This document shows, one piece after another, positions 1 through 8,290 of a stretch of DNA of 25,683 nt (positions within the stretch are counted from its first letter, which is position 1; every line of letters begins with the position of its first letter). Location of the stretch: positions 5,698 through 31,380 of the forward strand of contig RBZT01000803.1 of assembly GCA_003693705.1 (NCBI GenBank), in the 5' to 3' direction. The stretch comes from Polymyxa betae (taxonomy: Eukaryota; Endomyxa; Phytomyxea; Plasmodiophorida; Plasmodiophoridae). The notes beneath the pieces were generated by a model. The model saw nothing but the letters and a program-made list of their open reading frames with translations. It had not been told where the DNA came from and made no database searches. The position numbers and the translations under genes were made by a program.

Positions 1-5
1 CATGC

Positions 6-1025
6 TCAATGGGCATGACACCCTAGACTACTAATAGAGCCGTTTGGATAAGCGTCAAATTGTGGCTGTGTATTAAGCATATGTTGGATTAATGACCCAC
101 TTTGGTCATTTTTCTTATCCTTTTTGGATTTGTTATGTGGAACTTTGGCCTTGGATTTCTGCTTTTTGCGTAGATAGGCCTCAATGTTCTGCTGGCGGAT
201 CAGGCAGTCGGGCTCAGAATGGCCCTTGTTGCTGCAGAATGTGCATGTGTCCTTGTTGTTGCCGGTCCGCTGGCGTTTAGCAGGGTGTGGTGCCGTGCTG
301 GATGGCGTCTGGTTTTTGCGTTGAGCGGCCATAGTCATCCGAAGGCGGATCTTGCGATCACTCCATGTCAGGGAGCGATTCATGATGTCCTTCAGGGCGT
401 TCGGGTCGTTGAGCTTATTCCCAAAGATGACGGCGAGTCGTCGGTCCGTGATGTGAGTATCGCCGAGCTGGGCGATGGACGCGGCCAGGGAATCGACCCT
501 GTTGATGAACGTATCCAGCTCGGAGAGTTCGGATGGGAAGGGAAGAGCCATGAGTTCGGACTCCAGCTGCAGAGATCGCAGCTCCTTCTGTTCGGGCTTT
601 CCGGACCCAAATTCCGACTCGAAATGCCGGCGTAGTTGAGCGGGGGTCTCCACGTAGTGCGCTCTGCGGAGGATTTCGTCGCTGAGCTGGTCCTTGATGA
701 AGCCAAGGGCCGCTGACGTCGTGACGTGGAAGAAGGACGTGGCCTTGTAACAGCTGCAGTAGCCGTGCTCGTTGCTGTAGGGACAAGTGTCATTGTCTAT
801 AAGAAAAATCATAGAGGTTGAACTGTCTCGGCTTGTGGTGTAGCTGTCGACACCTTTGAGCCGCCCCTGAGGTGGGAAGGGCTGCGGGAGGCGGATCTGG
901 GAGAATGAAGCGTTGTCGTAGCCGTGGAGGATGTGGTTGTCCCCTCCAGAGCCGTAGAAGGCTGCTGGTTGGCCACGGACGCCGGCGGCAAGTTGCCGGG
1001 CCGGGCCGAGCTGTTGAAGGGACAC
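6..1025 (-). pseudogene. Copia-type Gag, main part with CCHC zinc knuckle
   Basis: Capsid/nucleocapsid protein of a Ty1/Copia retrotransposon. The open frame of 339 codons has no ATG at its upstream end. Residues about 90-230 look like the helical UBN2-type Gag core (leucine-rich, with motifs such as AHYVETPAQLRRHF and LGDTHITDRRLAVIFGNKL). A CX2CX4HX4C knuckle lies at residues 261-274 (CTFCSNKGHSEPDC), followed by a lysine-rich tail. The frame ends at a TGA at 6-8; protease and pol would lie beyond the window edge or are lost. The N-terminal part sits in another frame at 790-1608, so one frameshift (or an unrecognised intron) separates the halves. The DNA is visibly richer in G+C than the Gypsy region that follows. 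Family assignment is good; whether it is still expressed is unknown. Confidence 0.72.
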
Positions 1026-1608
1026 CAGCGAACGGGGCGGTCGACAGAGCAGAGCGGTCCCACGACGGAGAAAATTCCGCGGAGGACGCGCCCGAGTCGG
1101 GCGTCGGCCAGGGTCGTAATCCAGGCGGGGCTGGGATCATGATAAAGGGGCCGGCGTAACCCGGCGCCGGCGGAGTGCGCCTGCGTGAGGGCCCTGGGGT
1201 CCTGGAATTCTTTGCCAGTACGACAGGGCGGGGCTGCGGTTGCTGCCCGTTGGTGGCCGATGACGCGGAAGCGTTATGGAGTGACTCAGCGTATGGTGTT
1301 AGCAGTGTCTGTGTGGACCAGACCTGCTGGGCGTTGCCATGTTGAGGCGGCCGTGTGTTGCCGTCGTTGCTGGGCGGGGCCTCCGGGGAAGCGCCTCGCT
1401 GCGGGGTGTTGGCGGCGCCGTCGTCGTTTGCATTGTTGTCGTTGTCGATGATCCGGTCGACGACGCTTTCCGAGCCGATGTTGGCGTCAGTATCGCCTGA
1501 GATCGTGTTGGTGGCGTGATGGTCCATAACCTGTCGAACAAGATAGATACAAGAATTTGATGTCACAATCACAAGAATGTAAGCGAAGTGAGGTCTCAAT
1601 TTATTCAC
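790..1608 (-). pseudogene. N-terminal, proline-rich part of the same Copia gag
   Basis: This is a 272-codon open frame immediately upstream, in transcription order, of the Gag core and overlapping it in a different frame. It is acidic and Asn/Ser-rich at first, then strongly Pro/Arg-rich, as in a disordered Gag N-terminus. No catalytic motif is visible. In the overlap (790-1025) the frame giving the Gag core looks better; the last ~80 residues of this frame read as a shifted shadow. I therefore infer that the true protein switches frame near 1000-1030. Decay, an intron (a pyrimidine-rich TTCTTATAG lies on the minus strand near 798) or programmed frameshifting could explain this; decay is the simplest. 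Confidence 0.45.
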
Positions 1609-1728
1609 ACACGAAAGAGATGGCCAGAGCTGGCCTCGGCGTCATCGCGGAGTGGATGGCTTTGACAGCAATACCAGGGAGAGCGAGAGCCTTGATAGAT
1701 TCGGGAATATATGAATACACATAAAATT

Positions 1729-2430
1729 TTATCTAACATCTTCCAGCTCCGATTGTTGCCACTGAATAAGGTCTTTCATATGCCTCTTCAAATCGATTGG
1801 TTGTTTGACTTCACAAAGAAGTCGGACATAGTTTTTCGGACCACTTTTCGAAGAAAATGCAGTCTGAAAATTATTTGGTTCGATGAGACCTTCGAAATCG
1901 TGGACCAGATGTGAAATCCGATCACGAGGAGGCAAATCCATCCTCATTGTCAGAGTGGAGACAGCAGTCTCACGGATATCATGAAAGAGAAGAATCGTCA
2001 GCTTGTAAATATTCATCAAATGCATGCGCCAACATCTCGTCCGTGACAATGGCGAGAATTATCCCTTCAGGAAGCTGTCGGAAACGGTGATTCTCCAAAA
2101 ATTGATGAGGCTGGGATCAATCATGTGCCTCATCTCCACAGGAAACGCAGACGCGCCAGCACCACGTCTACGAGCATCTTCCAAAATGTCTCGGTATCTG
2201 CGAACTTGTTTCTTGAACTCGATAATGGATTTACGATCCATTTTTGCAAAAACAGGAGGATGTGCAGGTTGAAACATAACAGCGGTATTAATAGCAGGCC
2301 CTAAATCGGCCCCATTGCGGTCAACCTGCATAGCACCACGATCACGGGAGTCCCCATTCTCCCGTGATCGCACTTGATGATACATAGATGCCAGAATGAT
2401 TCCCAGAACCCCTTCAGCAATTTGTGGCAT
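1729..2430 (-). pseudogene. Ty3/Gypsy Gag pseudogene, paralogue of the plus-strand gag at 2725
   Basis: Two minus-strand frames (2059-2430, then 1729-2049) together match the plus-strand Gag of 2725-3549 along its length. EFKKQVRRYRDILEDARRRG pairs with IFKQKYKHYCEILETARRQG, and IDPSLINF pairs with VDPNLLSV. After a short stretch in a third frame (DEMLAHAFDEYLQAD, paired with DQKFLYRLDEYLASD), RETAVSTL and LVHDFEGLIEPNNFQTAF pair with RETPSILA and LVQQMETLIELHNWQKFF. The frame breaks near 2055 and again near 1990, so it cannot make a full protein. No protease or pol is seen further downstream on this strand; the Copia gag begins about 120 bp away. The family call rests on the linked integrase and chromodomain of the plus-strand copy. 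Confidence 0.68.
2339..2370. repeat. Perfect 12-bp inverted repeat (hairpin)
   Basis: CGATCACGGGAG and CTCCCGTGATCG are exact reverse complements around an 8-nt loop. They lie inside the minus-strand gag pseudogene, in a region coding for charged, low-complexity residues. Confidence 0.7.
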
Positions 2431-2724
2431 AAGAGTGATAGCCTTTAGATTAATAAACTACTTTGTCAGATAGTTATGTAACGGACCCTGTAGGCAGAAT
2501 AGTAGAATGAATGTATTGATCCGATAATAAATCAACAGGGCCCAATCTTTGGTCGGACCGATCTTCTCCGTTCCAATCGCCGACAGTCCGTGACCATAAA
2601 CTTTAGATCTGCTATCCAACTGTATGGGAATTATCCGTACACATTTTCCTGATCCTGGACGTGCTCTGGAATGACTGGTACAGGACCCATGAATCGATTA
2701 ATCAACTTCTACTGATAAGAGTAA
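2431..2724. other. Spacer between the two divergent Gypsy gag genes
   Basis: This AT-rich stretch of about 300 bp between the two gag 5' ends should hold 5' leader or LTR sequence of at least one element. I see no recognisable primer-binding site, no direct repeat of a later segment and no open frame. Confidence 0.3.
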
Positions 2725-3549
2725 ATGTATAAGAATAAAAAAGTCAGACTTATTCTCATTTTTTTGGAAGATCACACAGAGCGCTCTGTAGCGGCTTCTC
2801 ATCCAGTAGTGTCTAACTCAATGCCCAATTCCTCCAATGCTTCTGGTGATGGGCCACCTGGCTCGAATTCTGCAATGCAAACCGGTGGTACTTCGTCAAA
2901 TCAGGCAACAAGTTCCACGCCCTCGAATACTGCTCCAATGGTTACGGGTGGAAATTCGATCCTGGTCACACCGGATCAACCTCCCAGTATGAGGACATTG
3001 GATATCAGGGTTATCGTCATCTTCAAGCAGAAGTATAAACACTATTGTGAGATCCTTGAAACGGCTCGACGACAAGGCGCAGGCTCAACCGCCTACCCCC
3101 AAAGTATCATAACAATTGTCGATCCAAATCTGCTGTCTGTGATTCTCAATCATATTATGAAAATCAATAAGGCAGACCTAACTGATCAGAAATTCTTGTA
3201 TAGGCTGGACGAATATCTAGCTTCGGATACGTCAACAAACCGCGAAACGCCTTCAATTCTGGCGTCTTCGCTGAACCTGAATTTGATTATCGATTTGGTC
3301 CAACAAATGGAGACCCTAATCGAGCTTCATAATTGGCAGAAGTTTTTTTACGAAAGCAAGGAAGGCAACAAGAAATACGTTGAATTTCTGGTTGATGTAT
3401 TTAAACCGAAGGCTTTCAAGGAGGAGATGGTTTCGTATATTCGTTTTTATAACCCGGCTGCACAAATTGATCATACTGCTCTTGTTGATCAGATGCTTAA
3501 GCAGGTTGAGAACTTCGAACAATATTTACGTGAGCAAGATTCGTCTTAA
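2725..3549 (+). CDS. Ty3/Gypsy (chromovirus) Gag
   Basis: A 274-residue protein. Residues 25-90 form a disordered Ser/Asn/Thr/Pro-rich head. Residues about 95-270 form an all-helical capsid-like region with motifs IFKQKYKHYCEILETARRQG and LVQQMETLIELHNWQKFF. There is no CCHC knuckle. The frame stops at TAA (3547-3549), and the same frame reopens directly into the end of an aspartic protease. The knuckle and the protease DSGA segment therefore appear to have been removed by a deletion that left the frame intact. Downstream on the same strand come integrase, GPY/F and chromodomain segments, which identify the element. The early residues (MYKNKKVRLILIF) look unlike Gag, so an internal ATG is a plausible true start. 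Confidence 0.66.
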   Translation: MYKNKKVRLILIFLEDHTERSVAASHPVVSNSMPNSSNASGDGPPGSNSAMQTGGTSSNQATSSTPSNTAPMVTGGNSILVTPDQPPSMRTLDIRVIVIFKQKYKHYCEILETARRQGAGSTAYPQSIITIVDPNLLSVILNHIMKINKADLTDQKFLYRLDEYLASDTSTNRETPSILASSLNLNLIIDLVQQMETLIELHNWQKFFYESKEGNKKYVEFLVDVFKPKAFKEEMVSYIRFYNPAAQIDHTALVDQMLKQVENFEQYLREQDSS

Positions 3550-3816
3550 GCCGTTTATTGGCCCTCTTCTGGCCATAGTCACAGTGAGGCAAAAAAGCCT
3601 CGGACGATTGAAATGCCCAATGGTCAGATAGCCAATATCGATCGAGCAGTCGATATTGATATTATGCACGAAACGATAATTGGCCAGTTGCTGGTGCCAC
3701 ATCAGCCCTGTCTTATTGGGGAAGAAATGTTGGACGATATATTGCTTGGCAATGATCTACTGGCAACTTTAGGAATTAATCCTAAACATGCTCTGGATGC
3801 TTTGATGGCATCGTGA
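3550..3816 (+). pseudogene. C-terminal half of a Gypsy aspartic protease
   Basis: The frame reads straight on from the gag stop. It shows the retropepsin C-terminal signature DDILLGNDLLATLGI, equivalent to the usual ILG-D-L-x(4)-I motif, preceded by a beta-rich stretch (TIEMPNGQIANIDRAVDIDI). The catalytic D-S/T-G triad is absent, so no active protease can be made. The following ~145 bp (3817-3960) carry several stops; in a typical chromovirus the reverse transcriptase and RNase H would follow here, but neither is visible. A large internal deletion is inferred. Confidence 0.62.
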
Positions 3817-3960
3817 TCTAATACCGATGCATCAGATGTTGAGTATGCTCAGGTATACCCTGGTATTAGGAATGATATACAATCAGAGCTTCGTTCTTGA
3901 TTAGAGAATAAAGTCAAAGAGGCAATAAAGAATGGCTTGAGTCCCAATTATGATTGCTAA

Positions 3961-4571
3961 AATTTCAGATTGGACTTATGGTTGATTCACACAATAGAGT
4001 AGTTATACCCATTCAAAGTGCTGACTTAATTCGACGCCTTTGGATGATAGCTCATGCAGGCTGCCATAGTGGGCATCTTTCTTATAAAAATGCATGAGCG
4101 ATGTTACAAAAATGGGTGTACTGGATCGGGATGCAAAAGAATATCCAACTGGTTTGCTCATCTTGTTTGCATTGCCTCCCAGGAAGAAAGGGATTTCGTA
4201 TTCCAAGGCGTCTTGGGACGACGTGTCATGGAACAGCGCTAAATCAGGTTTTACACTTTGATTATTGATATGTGGCTTCTAAACTGAAGAGCTCTTTAAA
4301 CTATTAATAGATTTTTGTGATTCGAGATGATTTTCGGGTTTAGTTTTATTATCACCAGTAATGAATCTGAACACGAATGTCACTGTTGATGCGCTCCTCC
4401 AATGGCGGGCTCTTTTTGGGAAATCTAAACTATTTGTATCAGACCAGGCTTCGTATTTTATGTCAGAGACTATGAAGCGCCTGTGTCATAGAATAGGAGC
4501 AGAACAGCATTTTGTCACTGCCTATGCTGATTACTCAAATGGTACAATAGAAATTGTTAATCGTAATATTA
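3961..4571 (+). pseudogene. Gypsy integrase, zinc-binding domain and most of the DDE core
   Basis: Plus-strand reading gives VVIPIQSADLIRRLW followed by AHAGCHSGHLSY and, further on, LVCSSCLHCLPGRKG. This is the HHCC zinc-binding domain typical of Gypsy integrases, broken by a TGA near 4129. The core follows: LNQVLHFDY carries the first catalytic Asp, SDQASYF the second and NGTIEIVNR the catalytic Glu. There are several stops between the first two motifs (4244-4350). The gene is cut at 4571 by Harbinger-1 and resumes at 7010. It would have inserted the retrotransposon cDNA; in this copy it is dead. Confidence 0.75.
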
Positions 4572-4580
4572 GAGACTTTT

Positions 4581-4599
4581 CGGACGCACTTTTCCGTTC
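4581..4599 (+). repeat. Harbinger-1 left terminal inverted repeat, exact part
   Basis: CGGACGCACTTTTCCGTTC, exact reverse complement of 6982-7000. Confidence 0.9.
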
Positions 4600-4643
4600 G
4601 GTTTAAAGTTCCACTTCGCAGTCGCGCTAACTGAACAGAATAG

Positions 4644-5858
4644 TTGCGGAAACAGTGTTTCAAACATCCTTGTTATGTTTTTCTATTCTTTTTCATCTGC
4701 ACGAAGCTAAGACGCGGCGGCATTGTTGTGGTACCTCGTTTGACGCATGAGCAGGCGCTGCAGATAGCTATGCTAGTGTTCGCTGCAGTTGGCAGGAACA
4801 TCCGACGGTTCGTTCGAGTGATGGCACTCATGATCAATAGACACTGGTTTGTTTTGCAACCTGAGGCACCTGAAATTCATTTTCCTAACTGTTTTGATCC
4901 CACGGTAACTGAATCAACTGCAAAGGGGAAATATCGCTTCACTATTCAGAAACTTGCACGTCTCCACTTTGCCCGCGCGGTTCCTGTTGTTGTTGTCACC
5001 AAATCTGGCGACAAAATGAGTGGATTAGAGGCTCTAGCTTTGGTCTGCAGACGCGTATCGAAACAATCGAAACTGTATACGGTTGCGAACGAATTCGGAC
5101 GGTCACGTCCAACGACGTCTCGTATATTCTGAGACACTATAACGCTGATTTACCGAACACATCGAGATAGAATCCACTTCAACATGGGCATTGTCGAAAA
5201 GCGAATCGGCTCGTACTGTCAAGGATATGCGAAAGAGGTGCTCCTCGGCAGGGTTGCTGGGCGTTTATAGATGGAACCAAACAGAACGAGTGTCGCCCAA
5301 GCCCTCGGGAAAAAGCTTGGCGTGGAGAGAACCGTAAACGGTCTATTTTCTGTCTCCACACGAGAACTCATTGTCTTAGCGGGCAAGGTATTACAGCCCC
5401 TGATGGTTTGATAATTAATATGTTCGGGCCCGTTGAAGGGCGTCGGCATGATAGGTCTTTGCTCTCCATGAGCCACGTCTTGGAGCTGATGCGGCGTCGT
5501 CCCGATGTATTCAAATGCGCTTGCTATATGCGGACCCTTCATTAGGATGTAACGACCTCATGTGCCGCCCATTCAATACGCCTAAACCCGGGTCGTCAGA
5601 GCAGCAACGTAATGCTGCAACGAGTTCTGTGCGCGAAAGCGTTGAGTGGTCGGTTTCTAGAGTTAAATGCCAATGGTCGTTCATGGACTGGAAGAAAAAG
5701 CACTAAGTTCGGAACGCAGAGTCGGTCTGACATTTCTGGTTTCGATGCTGTTGACTAATTGCCACATTACGTTGCAACCAAGAGGCAATCAGATCAGCAT
5801 GTACTTCAATTTGTCGCCGCCGACGCTTGAAGAATCTCCGGCAATAGGCAGATATTGA
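4644..5858 (+). pseudogene. Harbinger-1 DDE transposase, frameshifted
   Basis: PIF/Harbinger transposase of the fungal type. The N-terminal part to 5132 shows KYRFTIQKLARL, SGLEALALVCRRVSKQ and FGRSRPTTSRIF (helix-turn-helix region). A TGA near 5130 and a one-base shift near 5231 follow. The catalytic region then reads GCWAFIDGTKQNECRP (first Asp), PDGLIINMFGPVEGRRHD (second Asp) and, after a shift near 5500, LLYADPSLG and VRESVEWSV (third acidic position and Glu). A final shift near 5697 leads to the family C-terminus LLTNCHITL, GNQISMYF and PPTLEE. All expected blocks are present in the right order, so this is a full-length gene that has decayed. It would cut and paste the element together with its SANT-like partner. 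Confidence 0.8.
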
Positions 5859-5902
5859 GAATACAAACATGAAATGTATGGAACGAAATGACGGATACGG
5901 AT

Positions 5903-6843
5903 TTAGATCTTTTTAGCGATAATTACCATCAAGGACAGCAATTGTTGCTGTAGTAACTGGGTTGGTAGCTGTTGGTTCTGCATTTGCTTCTGCTGCTCTA
6001 TCATTTGCCTTTCCTCACGTTGCTGGCGAAATTTTAACGACTCCATTTCGAATTCCAGTCTATTCTGGTCCAGCTCCAAACGCAGAGTCTCTGCTCGATT
6101 AGAACTTTCGATGCCATGGCCGATTGCGTCTGTCAAAGCCTCCAGTTTCTGCCGCTTAGAAGTCTTTAACCTTTTGTTAGGGGTGCTTCTCTTGACTCTC
6201 TTCACTGGTGTAGAAGGGCTCTAGAAAGTCTGAAATTTGCACAAACAGTATCTTGCCGAAATACTCTTACATCACGCTCTTCATGGTCATCGCATTCGCC
6301 TGACTCTTCGTACCCTCCGTCATCATCATCGCCAACGCCTGCAAGACCAACTTCGCCCAGTGCGAGCTGACTCATTGCATCACCTGAAGCCTCTGCAGCG
6401 TCTTTCTTGAATGTTAATCTCGTTTTTTGCCGACTCCGCCATCGAGTGCCAATCATCCACACGGGCCCGAATGTCAGAGAGCAATTGCTCTTTTCCTTGT
6501 AGTCTTCATCAACGCCAGAATTTCGCAATGCTTCGAGATCGTCTTTCCTAAACAGATCAAGTATCAATTCGAATCGTTTCTTGCACGCTGGTCCATCCTT
6601 TTTGAGGCCGAACCCGACAAAATTCGCCAGGATCTTCGCGATAACGTCTCACGCCGTCATCACTCTACCGTACGAAGCTTCCCACGGTCTGACGTCGTTG
6701 ACATTGGGAAGTATAAGGAACATCATGCCATGACGAGAACCGTTAATGGGTCGGCTCACCCCCTTGAGCGATCGGTTTGCACGTCCTGAACGAGTAGCTG
6801 CGAGGAACTGCGAAAAAGCCTTCCGAGACGAGTGTTGCAGCAT
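5903..6843 (-). pseudogene. Harbinger-1 Myb/SANT-like accessory protein
   Basis: This is the second PIF/Harbinger protein, which in characterised systems binds the element ends and helps bring the transposase to DNA. On the minus strand, exon 1 (from about 6843) reads NVNDVRPWEASYGR, then DVIAKILANF, DGPACKKRFELILDLFRKDD and LEALRNSGVDEDYKEK, the trihelix/Myb-like pattern. A TGA at 6649-6651 stands where a conserved Trp codon (TGG) would be expected, so this copy is nonsense-interrupted. An acidic linker follows. A 50-nt intron (6221-6270) then joins in frame to SPSTPVKRVKRS and a Glu/Gln-rich coiled coil ending at 5903. The stop codons of this gene and the transposase are only about 45 bp apart. 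Confidence 0.66.
6221..6270 (-). other. Predicted spliceosomal intron in the Harbinger-1 SANT gene
   Basis: On the minus strand the donor is GTAAGAG and the acceptor CTTTCTAG, 50 nt apart. Removing it joins ...CDDHEERD to SPSTPVKRV in frame, whereas unspliced reading hits a stop at 6202-6204. Confidence 0.6.
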
Positions 6844-6981
6844 GGATTTCGCCCACCGGCGGCGGCGCCGACATCGTTTCTAGCACTAATCTGAATGGAG
6901 AACTCTGTTCCGTTTGAGGGGGGATTACGGAATAGGTTCTTCCGTTCCGTTTGCGCTCACACTGTAACAGAACGGAAAATG

Positions 6982-7000
6982 GAACGGAAAAGTGCGTCCG
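6982..7000 (-). repeat. Harbinger-1 right terminal inverted repeat, exact part
   Basis: GAACGGAAAAGTGCGTCCG, exact reverse complement of 4581-4599. Confidence 0.9.
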
Positions 7001-7009
7001 AACAGTCTC

Positions 7010-7285
7010 TATTATCAGTTTATTACGTTGCCTGATGTCTGAGTTACGATGTGATAAAGCCGACTGGCCATTTTTTTTGTAAAAATTCTTGATCATACCC
7101 TGAATCATCGTCCACAGCGACGTTTGGGGGGTCATGCTCCGATCACAATGATGACGGGACTGCCTGCCGATAATCCGCTAGATACCGTCTTCTACAACCC
7201 CCAAACATTAGCGACCAGTTCTGTTGACATCAACACCAAAGCGATCATGGAGTAGGTTGACAAATTAGAATCCAGTCTTCAGATT
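7010..7285 (+). pseudogene. Gypsy integrase core, part distal to Harbinger-1
   Basis: Directly after the Harbinger-1 right end the plus strand reads SLLRCLMSELRCDKADWPFF, which continues the ...EIVNRNI of 4571 in frame. After a slip in the T8 run at 7071-7078 it reads LNHRPQRRLGG and MTGLPADNPLDTVFYNP. These are the conserved post-catalytic helices of Gypsy integrases. A stop lies near 7253 (GAG TAG). Confidence 0.72.
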
Positions 7286-7546
7286 ATGCAAAAACAAGTT
7301 GCTGATAATACAGCAACTGAAAGGCAATCTCATAGTGATTGCAAGTCACTTCACAGAGCACTTCCCCATTTTGATATTGGCGACTACGTTTTTGTGGGCA
7401 TACCGGTTCAGAAAGCCACCAGTAAGATAGATTTTATCTGGCATGGACCCTATCGAATAGTTCAGGTCCACCGGTCTTATGTTTTCACTGTTGAGAACCT
7501 GCTTACAGGGAACCTCAACAAGTACATGGTGACCGTGTCCAATTGA
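7286..7546 (+). pseudogene. Gypsy integrase C-terminal module (GPY/F)
   Basis: The motif FDIGDYVFVG is followed by KIDFIWHGPYRIVQVHRSYV and FTVENLLTGN. This is the SH3-like GPY/F module at the C-terminus of Ty3/Gypsy integrases, which contacts DNA and precedes the chromodomain in chromoviruses. The frame ends at TGA 7544-7546 and the chromodomain follows one frame over. Confidence 0.78.
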
Positions 7547-7737
7547 TTTGTGATAAAAGTTTAAATGTCACAGATGACATCATTAAACAGTTCGCTTATG
7601 GCACAGCTAATCGTCAGCCTGGACAAATCTGCGATGCCAGATTGAATTCGACCAGGGCAGCCTTGGAATACTTGGTCAAATGGAAGGGATATTCCACTCT
7701 GAAAATTTCGTGGTGTCCAGCTTCTAATATTGCTTGA
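7543..7737 (+). pseudogene. Chromodomain at the end of the Gypsy integrase
   Basis: The sequence QICDARLNSTRAALEYLVKW followed by KGYSTLKISWCPASNI matches the chromodomain pattern (I-L-D-R, EYLVKWKGY, W-P-x-N-I). In chromoviruses this domain binds modified histone tails and directs insertion to heterochromatin. The conserved TWEP is ISWCP here. It is offset by one frame from the GPY/F module, so the fusion is no longer readable. Confidence 0.78.
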
Positions 7738-8096
7738 TATTTCCCTGGCGCCATCCACGACTTTCTATCCCGATCTCGTAGTCATCCTTTCGCGCCTTTT
7801 ATACGCGAGCCTCTCTCAAACTGTGTGCGCACTTGTTAGTAAGTAGACCTTTTTTCAAAACCCGATTTTTCCCACTGGGTTTTGCGGGGCCGGTTTTACT
7901 GGTGCTTCAAACATGCGCTATTAATTAAACCTTTCCGTAAACTGAACCTGGTTTTGCTTGTTAAAGTTAGGCTGTGACCTGTTTTTGCCACTTTCCGTAA
8001 ATTAGACCAGGTTTTGAGCAGCATACAGTCACATCATATAAACGTTCGAAATATCTTTATAAAGTTTGAATTTTGGCTTCCTAACTCTGATTAAGC
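7738..8096. other. Non-coding stretch between the chromodomain and Harbinger-2
   Basis: Probably holds the 3' end of the chromovirus and the left end of Harbinger-2. CTTTCCGTAAA-(T/C)T...ACC(T/A)GGTTTTG occurs twice, near 7931 and 7991, as expected of subterminal repeats. I could not pair a left terminal repeat with a right one. Confidence 0.35.
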
Positions 8097-8290
8097 ATGG
8101 AGGTTGAGGAGCTTTTGATGGATCTGATTCAACAGCAGATGGCTGCAATTGCAGTCGTTTGTACTGCTGCTGCAAATTCCGATTCCTTTTTTGATGACGA
8201 TGAGATGGAAGATCAAACATATGTAAATCACGAGGAAGGCGTTAGAGATCAATTAAGCATTCTGCAAAAGTCTCCTTCCTTTATTCAAAG
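8097..8290 (+). pseudogene. N-terminal segment of the Harbinger-2 transposase in a different frame
   Basis: An ATG at 8097 opens an acidic segment (MEVEELLMDLIQQQMAAIA, then SFFDDDEMEDQ) like the leader found ahead of many PIF/Harbinger catalytic domains. Its frame runs on into shadow sequence, while the catalytic frame continues from about 8257. A frameshift near 8260-8290 is the simplest reading. I found no intron with consensus ends that would join the two. Confidence 0.45.

Larger units (their letters stand above)
4572..7009. mobile_element. PIF/Harbinger transposon 1, inserted in the Gypsy integrase
   Basis: A 2438-bp element. The ends are inverted repeats starting GAGACT(T/G)TTCGG; positions 4581-4599 and 6982-7000 are exact reverse complements over 19 bp, and the match extends to the element tips with one mismatch. 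TATTA flanks both sides (4567-4571 and 7010-7014). Removing the element and one TATTA rejoins the integrase frame exactly. PIF/Harbinger elements usually duplicate 3 bp (TTA/TAA), so the 5-bp duplicate is unusual; a chance extension is possible. The cargo is a plus-strand transposase and a minus-strand Myb/SANT-like gene meeting tail to tail. Confidence 0.82.

Noticed and set aside
219-1451. Several plus-strand open frames in the GC-rich first 1.5 kb.
   Set aside because: They are opposite the Copia gag frames, have no domain, and are rich in Cys/Arg/Trp as expected of antisense shadows.
5179-5542. Minus-strand frames opposite the Harbinger-1 transposase.
   Set aside because: The plus strand carries the catalytic motifs here; these are shadows.
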